Assembly (NCBI GenBank): GCA_004335635.1 | Contig: QAXH01004833.1 | Coordinates: 502 to 18,139, forward strand | Length of the DNA: 17,638 nucleotides | From: Chloromonas sp. AAM2 | Taxonomy: Eukaryota; Chlorophyta; Chlorophyceae; Chlamydomonadales; Chlamydomonadaceae | Direction of reading: 5' to 3' | In this document: one piece after another, positions 1 through 9,690 of the stretch | Position numbering within the stretch: position 1 is the first letter of the stretch | Layout of the letters: the number at the start of each line of letters is the position of its first letter | Made by a program: the position numbers and the translations under genes | The notes under the pieces: generated by a model | Seen by the model: the letters and a program-made list of their open reading frames with translations, nothing else | Database searches by the model: none | Told to the model about the DNA's origin: nothing

Positions 1-1373
1 GGGTAGGCCAGGGCGGTGCCCATTCCGTTCCGTGTCCTCTGACGGCTTCCCTGGTGTAAATACATATACATATATATACCAACTAGACAGGGCTCTGCAC
101 CTTGATGATGGTTGTGGGTTGCACGAGCTCGTGTGACATGGCAAATAACACACTGGTCAGGACACTCCACATTTTCTACATAGATGCTTGGGTTCACGTT
201 TCGTGGATGGCGATTACGATTAGCACTACCAGGTCCGGCTCTTGCCTACGTTGCCAGCCTCCTACTTCGGCCAGGACACTGCAGCTTGAGATAGTCAGAG
301 TGGTAATGTGCACAACACTTGGAAGTTACAGGCAAGACGACCCCAGCTGTTGAAAAGTGGCCGTGCTCAGTGCCCGCTGGGTGCTCATCACTTCCCGATT
401 CCAGTGCTCGCTGTGCAAACCCGATTCTGATTACAACATAGGTCAGTCACGAGCAAGGCCCGCTGATCAATAGCTCGCACTTATACCCTTTGCCCATGAC
501 ACTCAAAAAGAGGGCGGAGCAATATTCAAGCCTTCTCGTCCTTGAAGGACGCGTATACACATTCATATTCTCGGTGCTAATGAGTCAATAAGCACTTGCA
601 TGCCATAGAGACACTGAGAGTGCATATGCAGGGTGAGATGCCCTGGCTAAGGTGGCAACGGCCATGGTGAATAATCAGAAGCGGAGATTCAAAGAAGTAT
701 CTAACCTACCAGCTAACGCACTGTAGTTGTATATGTCCTTCCGACCTGCATGCCTTGAAATCTCGAGGCATGGCCATCACTCTAAAAATGTCAGTCACAC
801 TGAGAAAGAAGCTTGGCTCATGCTCCATGGGCGGTATGTACTACTTCCTGCATGTCCATGTCCCTAGCCAAACCATGGCTGAAGGACAGGACAACCCACA
901 AGCCGGCGCAGTTACCGTTTGAAGGTGTGATTAACAATACTGAAACGGTCAAACACACGTAATACAATGTTTCTGTACGCATTCGCGAAGAGTTAGAGTT
1001 CCCATCCACCACCATGTCTGGTGGCAGCAGCCTGCATTACCTGTATACACGCTACAGAGACAGTGACCAGTGACTAGCCATGCCAGAACACCACAGGGGC
1101 CTGCCAGCCTGGTTGGATCGTCTGTGGCCACTCGAGGACGTGCGTGGGATTATTCTAGTTGTGTGACAGCGTTTGCCCGGCACCACCAGACAACCTGGCC
1201 TAAGGTTAAATGTGTTGCATGTTCAGGTGCCTCCATGAACTCATTCCTGATTGTGGAGTGAAAGTTTCCGAGAACATATCGGTCGATAATCGCATTGTGT
1301 CGTGCCTGCACAATCGCTGGTATCTACCAGAAAACTAGATGAATGCCGATTGTACGAGAAATGTCATTTGCGT
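1..1373. other. No recognisable gene; probable 3' UTR of the fusion gene and flank
   Basis: Open frames here are short, overlap on both strands and show no family motif or plausible splice pairing. The part next to 1374 is probably the 3' UTR of the fusion gene. An AT-rich TATA-repeat patch lies at about 59-78. TGTAA on the plus strand at 55-59 could be a poly(A) signal of a gene to the left, but this is very weak. Confidence 0.45.
431..435 (-). terminator. Candidate TGTAA poly(A) signal of the fusion gene
   Basis: TTACA on the plus strand reads TGTAA in the sense of the fusion gene and is the first copy found downstream of the stop at 1374, implying a 3' UTR of about 0.95 kb. A second copy lies at 326-330. 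Long 3' UTRs are common in green algae, but the motif is short and may be chance. Confidence 0.3.
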
Positions 1374-4300
1374 CTATGCCTGAGGCTCACACTGGATGGC
1401 AATCACGGTCCTTTCCGATATGCATGTGGAGCGGCGAACGGTGATGGACGGGCAGTTCGTGATCGCAGTGTGGAAAGCTGCTGGCTCGTCCACAGCCAGG
1501 CGGTCTAGGAAAGTTCTCTGCACACAAGCACGACGCATAGATGCAAATACTAGCACAGAGCGGCAATCTGAGGTCGTTAGCTTGGCTACCACAGCACACA
1601 GAGTGCGGTACATTCAGTTTGGGGCGCTGGCAGTGCAACCGTTATCTTGTGCGCTGGTGTTCCCACATGTCTCATGTGTTATGCATATCCCAACCATATC
1701 AATCTCTGTACACTCTGCGTGTGCTCACTCACCACTGCCTTATGGTAGCGGGCTAGCATGTCATCACGCACGGTTTGCAGCTGCGAGCTAATGGCTGCCG
1801 CATTGGTTGTGGCATGCAGCACCTTGGACACCATAAGCTTGGCCAGCTCAATGGTATCAACAGCCCGGAGGTCAGCCCTGCACGGCAGCAGATGCCACCA
1901 ATTGACTTTGCCAAACCGATGCAGTGCAGTAGTTGTAGGCAATGCACATGCACCCCCAGCCACATGACCTGGTTCTGCTCCCACGCATGCATGTTCATGT
2001 GAATGAGTGATCCCCAGGTGACCAAGAAAATTTGCGAAGATTGTGCACCTGCATCTGTCCAAGGTTACCCACAGCAGCACATGACCTTATTCGATACGCA
2101 TTGATATGTATCAGAGAGCTACGTAGCAGGGTATGCCTTGCCAAAGTCCTGCAACAAGTTCAAGACAGCTTCCGTCAGTTGGCATGTGGCTGACCCTGCA
2201 GCTGCAAATGTGTTCAGCTTGCATGAGCACCAATGTTCTGGCAGGCCAGAATTGTCCCATCCTAAACATATGCCCAGTGCACTCACTTTGGGCCCCACCT
2301 GTCAGGCTTGATCATGTACTCGTCCTGTCCAATGCTGTTCATGAAGTCAGCGAACTTGGGCAGACTGGCCATGTACACAGTTGGGCGCAGCGCAGCCGCT
2401 GACAGCACACCGCTGTGCAGGCGGCAGTTGACAGTTACAGCAGCTCGCTCGTACAATTCCATGACACCGCTGTAGCTGGCGTGCTGCGAGGCACAAGGGC
2501 AGAGCACGTGGTTAGAATGCATGGGGATGCCACAGGAAGGAGAAAACTTTCAACAGCACAGGAAGTGGTACTCCGAACAATGAAATGGGCACATGGTTAG
2601 AACGGATGGGGACAGTGCATGGGAGGGCGCAGGGGAGCTTGAGGGTGCAAGGGCAGAGCACGTGGTGTGAATGCTCTGAAGTGGCAAACCACGCAGGATT
2701 GCCACGTATACACATCAGAGTGCTACTACAAATCAATCGGTAGTGCCGTCATAAAAAAAGGCAGTTTGGCAAACTGCTCTCACATGCTGACGCATACAGC
2801 ACACAAACAAACAATGTGAAAAGGGGGTATTGGGCTATTAGGGAATGCATGGCGGAGGCACAAGAACGCAAAACGCTGCTCACACAGCTGCTCCATGAAC
2901 ACAGCAAACGCGGTGCCTCACCCTCCCTCTCTGTTCGCTTACCGCATTGTGCAGAGTGACAGGTGGGTTTCCGGGCCTGATGCGCCTGTTGATCATTGCC
3001 ACGTAGCGCTCGTGCGCAGTCAGGCTCTTGTCGTCGACTGCTTGAAGCACAACCTGCACAAACGAAACGTGAGTCTGCAGGTATTCATCACCATCGTCAT
3101 CATCAGACAGCTTCTTGCTTGCTGGGTAGCCACCGGTGCAGCAGACCAAACAATTCAGGCCCATGTTAGGCGTTGGTGAGCCCATGGCTCCGCAACAAGT
3201 CATTCTTCGTCTCCCTGGCCTCTGCCAATTCAGACTGGGTTGTTTCTGTGTGTTTTTATGTTGGTGTGTGTGCGTGTGTGCCTGAGTTCACCCAAAACAC
3301 CGTATGTATGGTTGTTGACATGGCCTTCAGTCCTCTCCGGATTGAAGGCTATGTCAACAACACCACCAGCACCCACCTGGAAGTGATGTTCGTTGACCAG
3401 CTCCTGAATCATTAGCATCATGATGGCTATCGGGTGACGAGGCACCTGCACACGCATGGACGCATGTTGCAGACACGACTCAAAGTCAGTGCCAAGGCCC
3501 TTTAGCAGCAGAACCAAGGCCAAGCAGCCTTGCTTGCAGTGCCAAGGCCAAGCAGCAGAACCAAGGCCATACCAGCTTCAAGGTTTTGCTGCTTAGACAC
3601 GACAACTAGCTGCTTACAAAGAGCTACAAGCAACGTTAGACATCAATGCAGCTTGCTCAGGTCTGAGCCAAGTGGTGATCGCACGCCGCCACACCTTGAT
3701 CTGTTCCACGTACATGGCTTATGGGACGCTACAGATGTAAAAAGACACACCAGAAGGGGGCACACACACATACACACACACACACACCTTGAGCTGCTCG
3801 ATGTCTGCCTCGTCCACTAGATGTTTGCCGTCCCTGAACAGGTCGGTGCTCTCCAGGGCCGTGCGCAGGGTGGCCACGATCAGCGGCCGCTCGCAGGGCG
3901 ACCCAGGGGCCTCATTCACCTTAGGCTGTATACTGGTCAACTGCACAATCTCAGCGCACAGATACGTGCCACAGTAAGCCACAGGTACGTGCATGCACAC
4001 GAGTTGACAGACACAATAGACACGTGATGCACAAGGACAGCCAAGGCCAAGTTGTGCCAGTAGCACTCTGGTTACAGTGGAGCAGGTTAGCATTGCTTGA
4101 CTGACAGGAAACCCAACTGCAGAAGCTCCACCTGACAACACTTTCTGCTTCGACCGTTTTCAGGCCGTGCCACGTGGGCAGGTCATCCTAGCCTCTCACC
4201 TGGGATGTGCGTGAGTGCACCTGGCGGCTGGCCTCCAGGCACTCGGGCTTGGGTGGCCAGTTGGGCACGGGATGGCCGGGCGGGATCTTTGCCGGCAGCT

Positions 4301-7300
4301 TGTCGGCGAGCACAAGCGACTGAGGGTTGCCCGGGAACAGCGCGTCGGAAAGGAAACCCGAATCACCGATGATTGGAAGAGTGGCCTTGACATGGTTCAT
4401 CAGGAACTCTGCAGGCAAACAGGAGAAGGACAATGAGATCAACGTTATCATTCAGGCCAGGGGCGTGAGTGGCACAGTGCGATGCCAGGCTGATGTACCC
4501 AGAAACCTGTATATATATACATATATATATATATATGTGTATATATATATATGTATATTTTGATTACGTCTGGGGGAATCGCATTCACCGAGCGCGAACG
4601 CAAGCACTAACCAGATACCCTTCTCAGCCGGTCAGCCGGTGAGATATGCGCCAAGCAAGTGTGATGTGCAGATGCTAAGCCGTCCGAGCCCCGTCTTTTC
4701 CATTGCATCCGTTGTCTTCACTCATAGCAGTCGCCTGCTCTACCAGTGCTGCACCCCACCCACATGCCTTTCCCTGTCAAGCCACCCACGCACCCGATGT
4801 GATAGGACCCCTGATGCCCCCGGTCGTGTTGGCATCCATGAGCAATCGCAAGTACATATCCTGCACCGTGGTGTTTGCCCACACACGCTGGTAGCCGCCG
4901 CCAAAGAGCAGCACGGGCTTCTTGGCCTCGAGCATGGGCTTGGCTGCCTGGATGAAGGGAACATCAACTGCAACACCACACACGCAGCCACACTTCAAAC
5001 ACACTAAGCTGTAGTCACACTTGATGTGGACGTTGAATTTGATGTACGTGTTAGAATGCATGCCAGACCAGACACTTGGCACGAATTACTCCAGGGACCA
5101 GCTTGACTTGAGGCAAGCTTGCTGTGTACTGATTCAGGTCCTGGTGCACAAGCGTTACTCACGGAAACGCTGTGGTAGGCACTGTAGCAATTGAGCAGCA
5201 AGGACAAACTGGGCTGTCTACTGATTCAGGTCGCCACTAGCAAAGCTGTACGCCATAGTAAGCTGTACGCTGCAGTGTACCATTCGAAAACCATAGCTCA
5301 AGCACAGCTGAGGGGGAACTGGTGATCCAGGTTGATGGATTAAAGTTGATTGAACCGATCGCACCTGTGGAGCCACCTCCGATGACGGCGAAGTGGCAGC
5401 CGTTGTACTCCTTGTTGACTCCGCAGCCTGCATACTTGCGCGACAGCCCCGCGTCCACCTCAGGCATGACCTGGACGGTAGCGCCCTTGGGAGCCAGGCC
5501 GGCAAGCTGCGCAGTGGGCGCAAACGGGTGCCGACTCAGCCAGGACCAGGACCAAACCCAACGTAAGAATAAGAAACGGAAGGGCATGATGCGCCAATCT
5601 CAAAGACTGATAAAATGGATTTCTGGCTTGAACAATGGGGAAAGTGAGCAGAAGAGCTGACAGCAGCAAAGAAGAAGCCTTGCACAGCAGGTCAGTTGGG
5701 ACAGCGTGCTTGTTGCAGCAGAACATGCATGGCACCAGGTGATACCTAATTTACTGGGTGTGCAAGACTGTCTGCTGTGTTGACCCGTTGGCTGGAGCAG
5801 CAGAGGTCCCCGTCAGCTCAAGCCCCTTCAATTGATTAATCAGGTTAGAATCATTGTTCCGTAACACGAGGACAGACTTGGAGTTGATTAATTCGTGTTG
5901 AGTTGATGACCTCAAGGCACTGCGATGCGTCCTACCGCACGCACTTACCCCCTGGCGCAGCAGCTCATAGAAAATGTCGGCCACAATCTCGTCACCCAGG
6001 TTGTCATGTCCCAGCCAGCCAAGGTAGATGCCATGCAGTACCGCAGGCGATGCATCCATGGCGAGCAGCCGCCTGCCGATGGCAACCTTAGGTGCCTGTA
6101 TTGTCTGTGCCGTGTTGGTCGTTTGCGCTGCCTGAGCTGTGATTGCTGCCTTCACCTTCTGCATCAACTGCTCGTGCTTGCTATGCAGATGGCTCTTGCC
6201 CTTCTTCCATGCCTGTTTGCCTCCTTTACCCTTTGCCTGCATCGTCTGTGCATCGGCCTGGTCCCTGCCCAGCCTGCGCCGGTCCTCTGCATCCGGCTGG
6301 TTCACAGCACTTGTTTGTGTGGTCGCTGGCACTGCCTCCGCTGGCAACAGCATAACAGTGTCCAAGTCAGAGCCTGGCAACCGTGCATCCTCTCCACTAC
6401 CCCACACAGGCCCAGCAGCGATTGTACTAGCCTCAGGCACTCGTCGTGCTTTCACCCCAAGCTCAGCACTGCCGCTGGCTACTCTGGCAACGTCTGGTAA
6501 GGTGGTGCCCGTGGCCACCAGTCCACTCGCTGGCAAAGAGGTGTGTGCCTTCAAAAGATGGTACTCGGCTGTAGGGCCAGTGAAGCTGTTCACGGACCAA
6601 AAGCCCGTTGGCAGCAGGAGCGGCAGAGTGCAGATCATGATACCAACGATAACGGACCGGGCGAGGCTCAAACGGCGGGGCCCAGCGGGCGGCAAGCAGC
6701 TGGAGCAAGCCGGCAGGACGGTTGACTGTGGTAGTGGTTCAATCTCCTTGCTGTCGCGCCCGGCATCGGTGATGTGAACCGTTGCTGCCCCGTCGATCGC
6801 ACCGCCACCGCTGCTGCTGCCACCCATGGACAGTTGCTTCTCCCGGAATGCAGTACCCTGGTCCCGTCTGCCTGGTGACTGCAGCACGTCGTTGCGTGGT
6901 GCCACGAGGGAGTTGAAAAGTGTGGACACGCCTGTGCCTGCCTTGGCGGAGCTGGGGTTGTCCAGGCTGTCGGTACGGGCGGCCTTGGTATCCGAGTGTG
7001 AGTGTGTATGGGTGTGGGCTGGGTGGTGGGCGTGGCTGTACTTGAAATAGAGCCCAGCTGCCACGAAGGTGATGGCAGCTCCCACCATGTTGTGCCAGTG
7101 CCAGTGGGCGCTCTGTAGTACAAGAAGCACAGCATAACCACCTACCAGGGTTGTGTAATCCAGAGTTGTGTCTGCATCCAGCTTGTACACAAAAATGGTA
7201 CAGCATGACTTCAGCTGGACAATCAAAATGAACATGTGGTGCATCTAGACTCGGTTATGTATCCAGCTCGGCTCGCCTTGGATTGCAGACAGTTCCAGTT

Positions 7301-9147
7301 CCAGCCAAACCAGGGTCTCCATACCAGGGTCAAGGGTCCATTGATGCAATCCACCCCCGGCCTGCTGTCATCAGAGCACCTCAAGACCTGTGTGATCGTA
7401 TCCTACATGCGTGCATACCTGTTGCCATCACCATGATAGTGTCAATCTGTGCTTGTACAATTCCATTCCTCCACGCACCTGTGCAAAAAGGGATACTGCC
7501 ACCAGCACAAACACGCGCTTGAGCAGCTCAAGCATACCGTGAGACACGACCGTCAGCTGCGCCAGAACCAGCTGGCTGGCCAGGTTGTAGGCCCAGTTTG
7601 TGCCGCCTAGAATCAACAGCTGCCTGCACAGACAAGGTGCAAAATAGGCAAGGCGGTTGAATGTGTGCTTGCATGACTGCGTCATGATTGGGTGGAGGAT
7701 GATTGGGGAGATTACCCCATGAACGCACGAGCTGGCGCACATGTGGAAATGGGAAAGGGTCAGTAAAACAACGTGTACAGCATTGGTTTCAGGTGGACCA
7801 GCAAGTGTAAAGGGCTAGCTGGCAAGTGGGGCACCTGTTATCCAACAATGAATGAACAGTAATAGACCAGGCTGCCACTGTACACGCAAGGGTGTGTTTA
7901 CAGCATGCAGAGGTGCTTTTCCAACATGCACGCATGCCAACATGCGCCAGGCCTACCTGACAGAGTCGAAGGGCATGCGTGCCAGTTGAACAGCAGCCTG
8001 AGAGCCTGACATGCTGCCTGCTATCAGCAGCACCACCAGCGCTGCACAGCCTGCAGCATTGCCTGTGGTGAGCAGCAAGCCTGCCATGTGGGTGGAAGGG
8101 ATTGTGCTGTATTCTGGCTGCACAATCTGAGAGCTTGTGGTTGGTCGCAATGGGTTGATGACCTTGCCACTGTTGGTGTGCTCTAGATGTCTCTGTGGGG
8201 ATGCCGGGGAGTGGTGCCCCTTGCCGATGCCGAGAGCTGCTAGCAGCCGCCGGGTGATAACGTTCCTGAGCAGCATCAAGGACATGCAGGCCACTGCTGT
8301 TTAACGTGAGAAGCTATTCAGCAGTGCATCAACCAGCTTGCCTGTGCTGAGTGTGAGCTCCTTACAGGCAAAGATGTATACTGCCTCTCCCAGAATATGA
8401 GCAACAAAAAGTATGGAAAGCCAGCATGTGAGGATGATCCAGAAGGGATGTACATAGATTTCCAACAATGGTCTGAGTCTCTTGTGATCACACTCACCGG
8501 AAGGTCATGCAGGAGTTTGCCGCAAGCATCAGCACCACGGTCATCATGCAGAGGGTGGGTTCTTTCCATGATGCCAGCATGGTGCCACCAAGGGATGCAA
8601 AGAGGCATGCCAACGGCTTGCCGTTGGTGATCTGGTCGAGAAGCAAGACGGCCCAAACTGTTGTGAACAAGGGGCCTACACTGCGCGCCACTTGCACCAG
8701 CTGGATGCTGCCATATTCATAAACGACTGTGATGGAGGCTGTGCCCATAACCGTGCTGGCACACATGAGGCACATGTCTAGCGTGTGATGTGTCCAAAGG
8801 AACTTCCATGCTGGGATCAGCTGTGGTGTTGCAGTGCATGAGTGCAGCACCCAAGGAAGGGTGGCAGCAGTGGTGGTGGCGAAGATAGCTACAAGGAGGG
8901 GCATGGTAATGGGGCTGAGCCATGATGTTGCTGTTTCTGTCAACTGAGCAGTGGCGGACGAGAGGCTGGTTTCCACTGTTATAGCTGGGACTGCGGGTCT
9001 GGACGTGGACAGCCAGGCTTTCAAACGCGTGTTATATTCATAACTGAAGTAGTACCAGATGACAACCAAGAAGACGATGAACCCAATGCGCCGAAGCCGC
9101 TGAAAGTTGCCCTGAAGCAGCTCCTGCTGCAAAGATGTGGAGCTCAT
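1374..9147 (-). CDS. Transporter-pyruvyltransferase fusion (TPT/PEP-translocator-like + polysaccharide pyruvyl transferase)
   Basis: Thirteen exons, in transcript order: 9147-8498, 8265-7957, 7623-7479, 7112-5949, 5506-5365, 4967-4794, 4408-4200, 3940-3788, 3445-3377 (or from 3478), 3053-2943, 2483-2287, 1877-1733, 1517-1374. All have GT-AG borders and the phases close into about 1,203 aa. Residues 1-393 resemble the triose-phosphate/PEP translocator family: WYYFSYEYNTRLKAW near 31-45, FRNVITRR near 216-223, and LLKRVFVLVAV with the phosphate-site K355-R356 pair. A His-rich tail and linker (394-515) and a membrane segment (about 521-538) follow. After a low-complexity, Lys/Gln-rich stem comes the pyruvyltransferase domain: GWLGHDNLGDE (733-743), VIGGGST, PVLLFGGG, GGIRGPIT, IGDSGFLS and CRLHSG (RLH about 1063-1065). 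The family transfers pyruvate ketals from PEP to sugars. The start is supported by an in-frame TGA seven codons upstream. Inference: a Golgi protein importing PEP and pyruvylating glycans in the lumen. Separate transporter and transferase transcripts are a less likely alternative. Confidence 0.87.
2484..2674. repeat. Duplicated acceptor-region sequence in intron 10 of the fusion gene
   Basis: CAAGGGCAGAGCACGTGGT occurs at about 2493-2511 and again at about 2648-2666, with diverged flanks; a weaker related stretch (CACATGGTTAGAA) is at about 2589-2601. In the gene's sense the first copy is the pyrimidine-rich tract just before the exon 11 acceptor. Confidence 0.75.
3487..3580. repeat. Approximately 50-nt tandem duplication beside exon 9
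   Basis: Two diverged copies start with CAGTGCCAAGGCC at 3487 and 3537 and share the segments AGCAGCAGAACCAAGGCC. They lie in intron 8 of the fusion gene, immediately upstream (in its sense) of the exon 9 acceptor. Confidence 0.75.
3761..3788. repeat. CA/GT microsatellite at the exon 8 splice donor
   Basis: A nearly pure CA run, broken once by CATA. Read on the minus strand it begins AAG|GTGTGTG, so the donor GT of exon 8 of the fusion gene is the first repeat unit. Confidence 0.85.
4509..4557. repeat. AT-rich dinucleotide repeat in intron 6
   Basis: Alternating TA with few interruptions (ACATA, ATGTG, ATGTA) in intron 6 of the fusion gene. It is close to self-complementary and could extrude as a hairpin. 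Smaller similar runs are at about 59-78 and 10195-10210. Confidence 0.85.
6603..6656 (-). other. Extra (eleventh) membrane segment joining transporter and transferase
   Basis: Residues about 521-538 (SVIVGIMICTLPLLLPTG) are strongly hydrophobic. They are preceded by RRLSLAR and by C504 and C507 in a CSSC motif. Basic residues on the N-terminal side predict a cytosolic N-flank and luminal C-flank (positive-inside rule). Members of this transporter family end in the cytosol after ten helices, so one more helix carries the following domain into the lumen, as in a type II Golgi glycosyltransferase. Confidence 0.75.
6993..7034 (-). other. His-rich segment after the last transporter helix
   Basis: Residues about 395-408 read HAHHPAHTHTHSHS, eight histidines in 14 residues, directly after the tenth predicted helix. 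It should face the cytosol. Such stretches can bind zinc or similar metals. The DNA is a GTG/TGT-rich low-complexity tract, so it may instead be a neutral repeat expansion. Confidence 0.8.
7112..9147 (-). other. Transporter half of the fusion gene (exons 1-3 and start of exon 4)
   Basis: Exons 9147-8498, 8265-7957 and 7623-7479 encode residues 1-368; the last helix follows at the start of exon 4 (HNMVGAAITFVAAGLYF). The first hydrophobic segment is at about 21-35. A hydrophilic loop of about 50 residues (about 230-275) splits the two five-helix halves, as expected for this drug/metabolite transporter family. RNVITRR and LKRVFV look, from memory, closer to plastid PEP/phosphate translocators than to triose-phosphate ones. 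No plastid transit peptide is evident; the protein starts almost directly with helix 1, which fits an endomembrane location. PEP as the substrate is inferred from the fused domain and cannot be read from sequence alone. Confidence 0.82.
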
Positions 9148-9395
9148 GGCCGTCGCCGCAGCGGGTCAGACGGGCTGAGAGTCAGTGAAGCTGGGTGGAG
9201 CCTGCCAGCAAAAAGTTTTTGAAGGTGTTGGTTTTGATCAGCTTGAAGCCGAAGGCTGACGATGCGCTGCAGCCTCTGCTCGCTGAGTAGTTGTTCTGCA
9301 CGAATATGGCGGGCACGAGCGAGGTTCATAATTTGAGTTACTGCCATGCAAAACGAGCGGCTTGCATGATGAGCACTAGCTGTTTCTGTACGCAC
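9144..9395 (-). other. Upstream ORF overlapping the fusion start codon
   Basis: An 83-codon ORF on the minus strand starts at 9395 and its TGA stop (9146-9144) overlaps the ATG of the fusion gene (9147-9145) as ATGA. Its middle part is rich in Arg, Gln and Leu and could form a helix. No family is recognised. If the mRNA starts upstream of 9395 this would be an upstream ORF that represses the main ORF or permits reinitiation. It may be chance. Confidence 0.3.
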
Positions 9396-9690
9396 CTGTG
9401 CTCTGCCAATCTCCTTCTGGATGTGGCGTGTACCTGGTGTCGTCTGGCTGGTCTGCTACTGCGCGGTGAACTTTGACCGGCAAATGCAAGGCCAGACCCC
9501 GGCTGGTGGCGCGCCTGAGTGAGTTACGAACTCAGTCGTGCTTCTGCGATGAATGCTACAGAGCACCAGACCGTGTTTTTGACTGGCTTGCATAACCGCA
9601 AGTTCACGTGAGTTCAACTTCCAGTTCACCTGACTTTACAGATTGGTGGAAAAAGTCATGGTCAATGGTTGACGGATGCATCAGCAAGTA
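9148..9690. other. Spacer between DPH5 stop and fusion-gene start
   Basis: This 543-bp stretch holds the presumed DPH5 3' UTR with its TGTAA motif and the promoter/5' UTR of the fusion gene, including the 83-codon upstream ORF. I see no other gene or RNA in it. Confidence 0.6.
9636..9640 (-). terminator. TGTAA poly(A) signal of DPH5
   Basis: TTACA on the plus strand reads TGTAA in the DPH5 sense, 51 nt after the TAA stop at 9693-9691. TGTAA is the usual chlorophyte polyadenylation motif, so cleavage is expected some 10-20 nt further on, near 9620. Confidence 0.6.

Larger units (their letters stand above)
1374..6024 (-). other. Polysaccharide pyruvyl transferase domain of the fusion gene (end of exon 4 to exon 13)
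   Basis: The domain starts near residue 729 at the end of exon 4 (GIYLGWLGHDNLGDEIV) and runs through exons 5-13. The family signature order is kept: N-terminal NLGDE glycine loop, VIGGGST, PVLLFGGG, the IRGP segment, IGDSGFLSD, then RLHSGVLSAAALRPTVYM followed by PKFADFMNSIG. Two N-glycosylation sequons (NTT at N835 and N850) lie in exon 6, consistent with a luminal location. The C-terminal helix RYHKAV is continued by exon 13 (RTFLDRLAVD). Acceptor sugar is unknown; pyruvylated galactans in marine green algae and pyruvylated galactose in fission yeast are precedents. Confidence 0.85.

Noticed and set aside
102..353. Plus-strand 83-codon open frame near the left edge
   Set aside because: Short, no motif, no evident splice partner; expected by chance.
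1396..1791. Plus-strand open frame of 131 codons
   Set aside because: It overlaps exons 12 and 13 of the fusion gene on the other strand and has no protein-like motif.
4509..4557. AT repeat as a replication origin or promoter
   Set aside because: It is a simple dinucleotide repeat inside an intron; nothing else supports a function.
5925..6777. Plus-strand open frames of 191 and 212 codons
   Set aside because: They are antisense to exon 4 of the fusion gene, whose frame carries transporter and pyruvyltransferase motifs; the plus frames show Cys/Leu/Pro-rich low-complexity sequence without any family motif.
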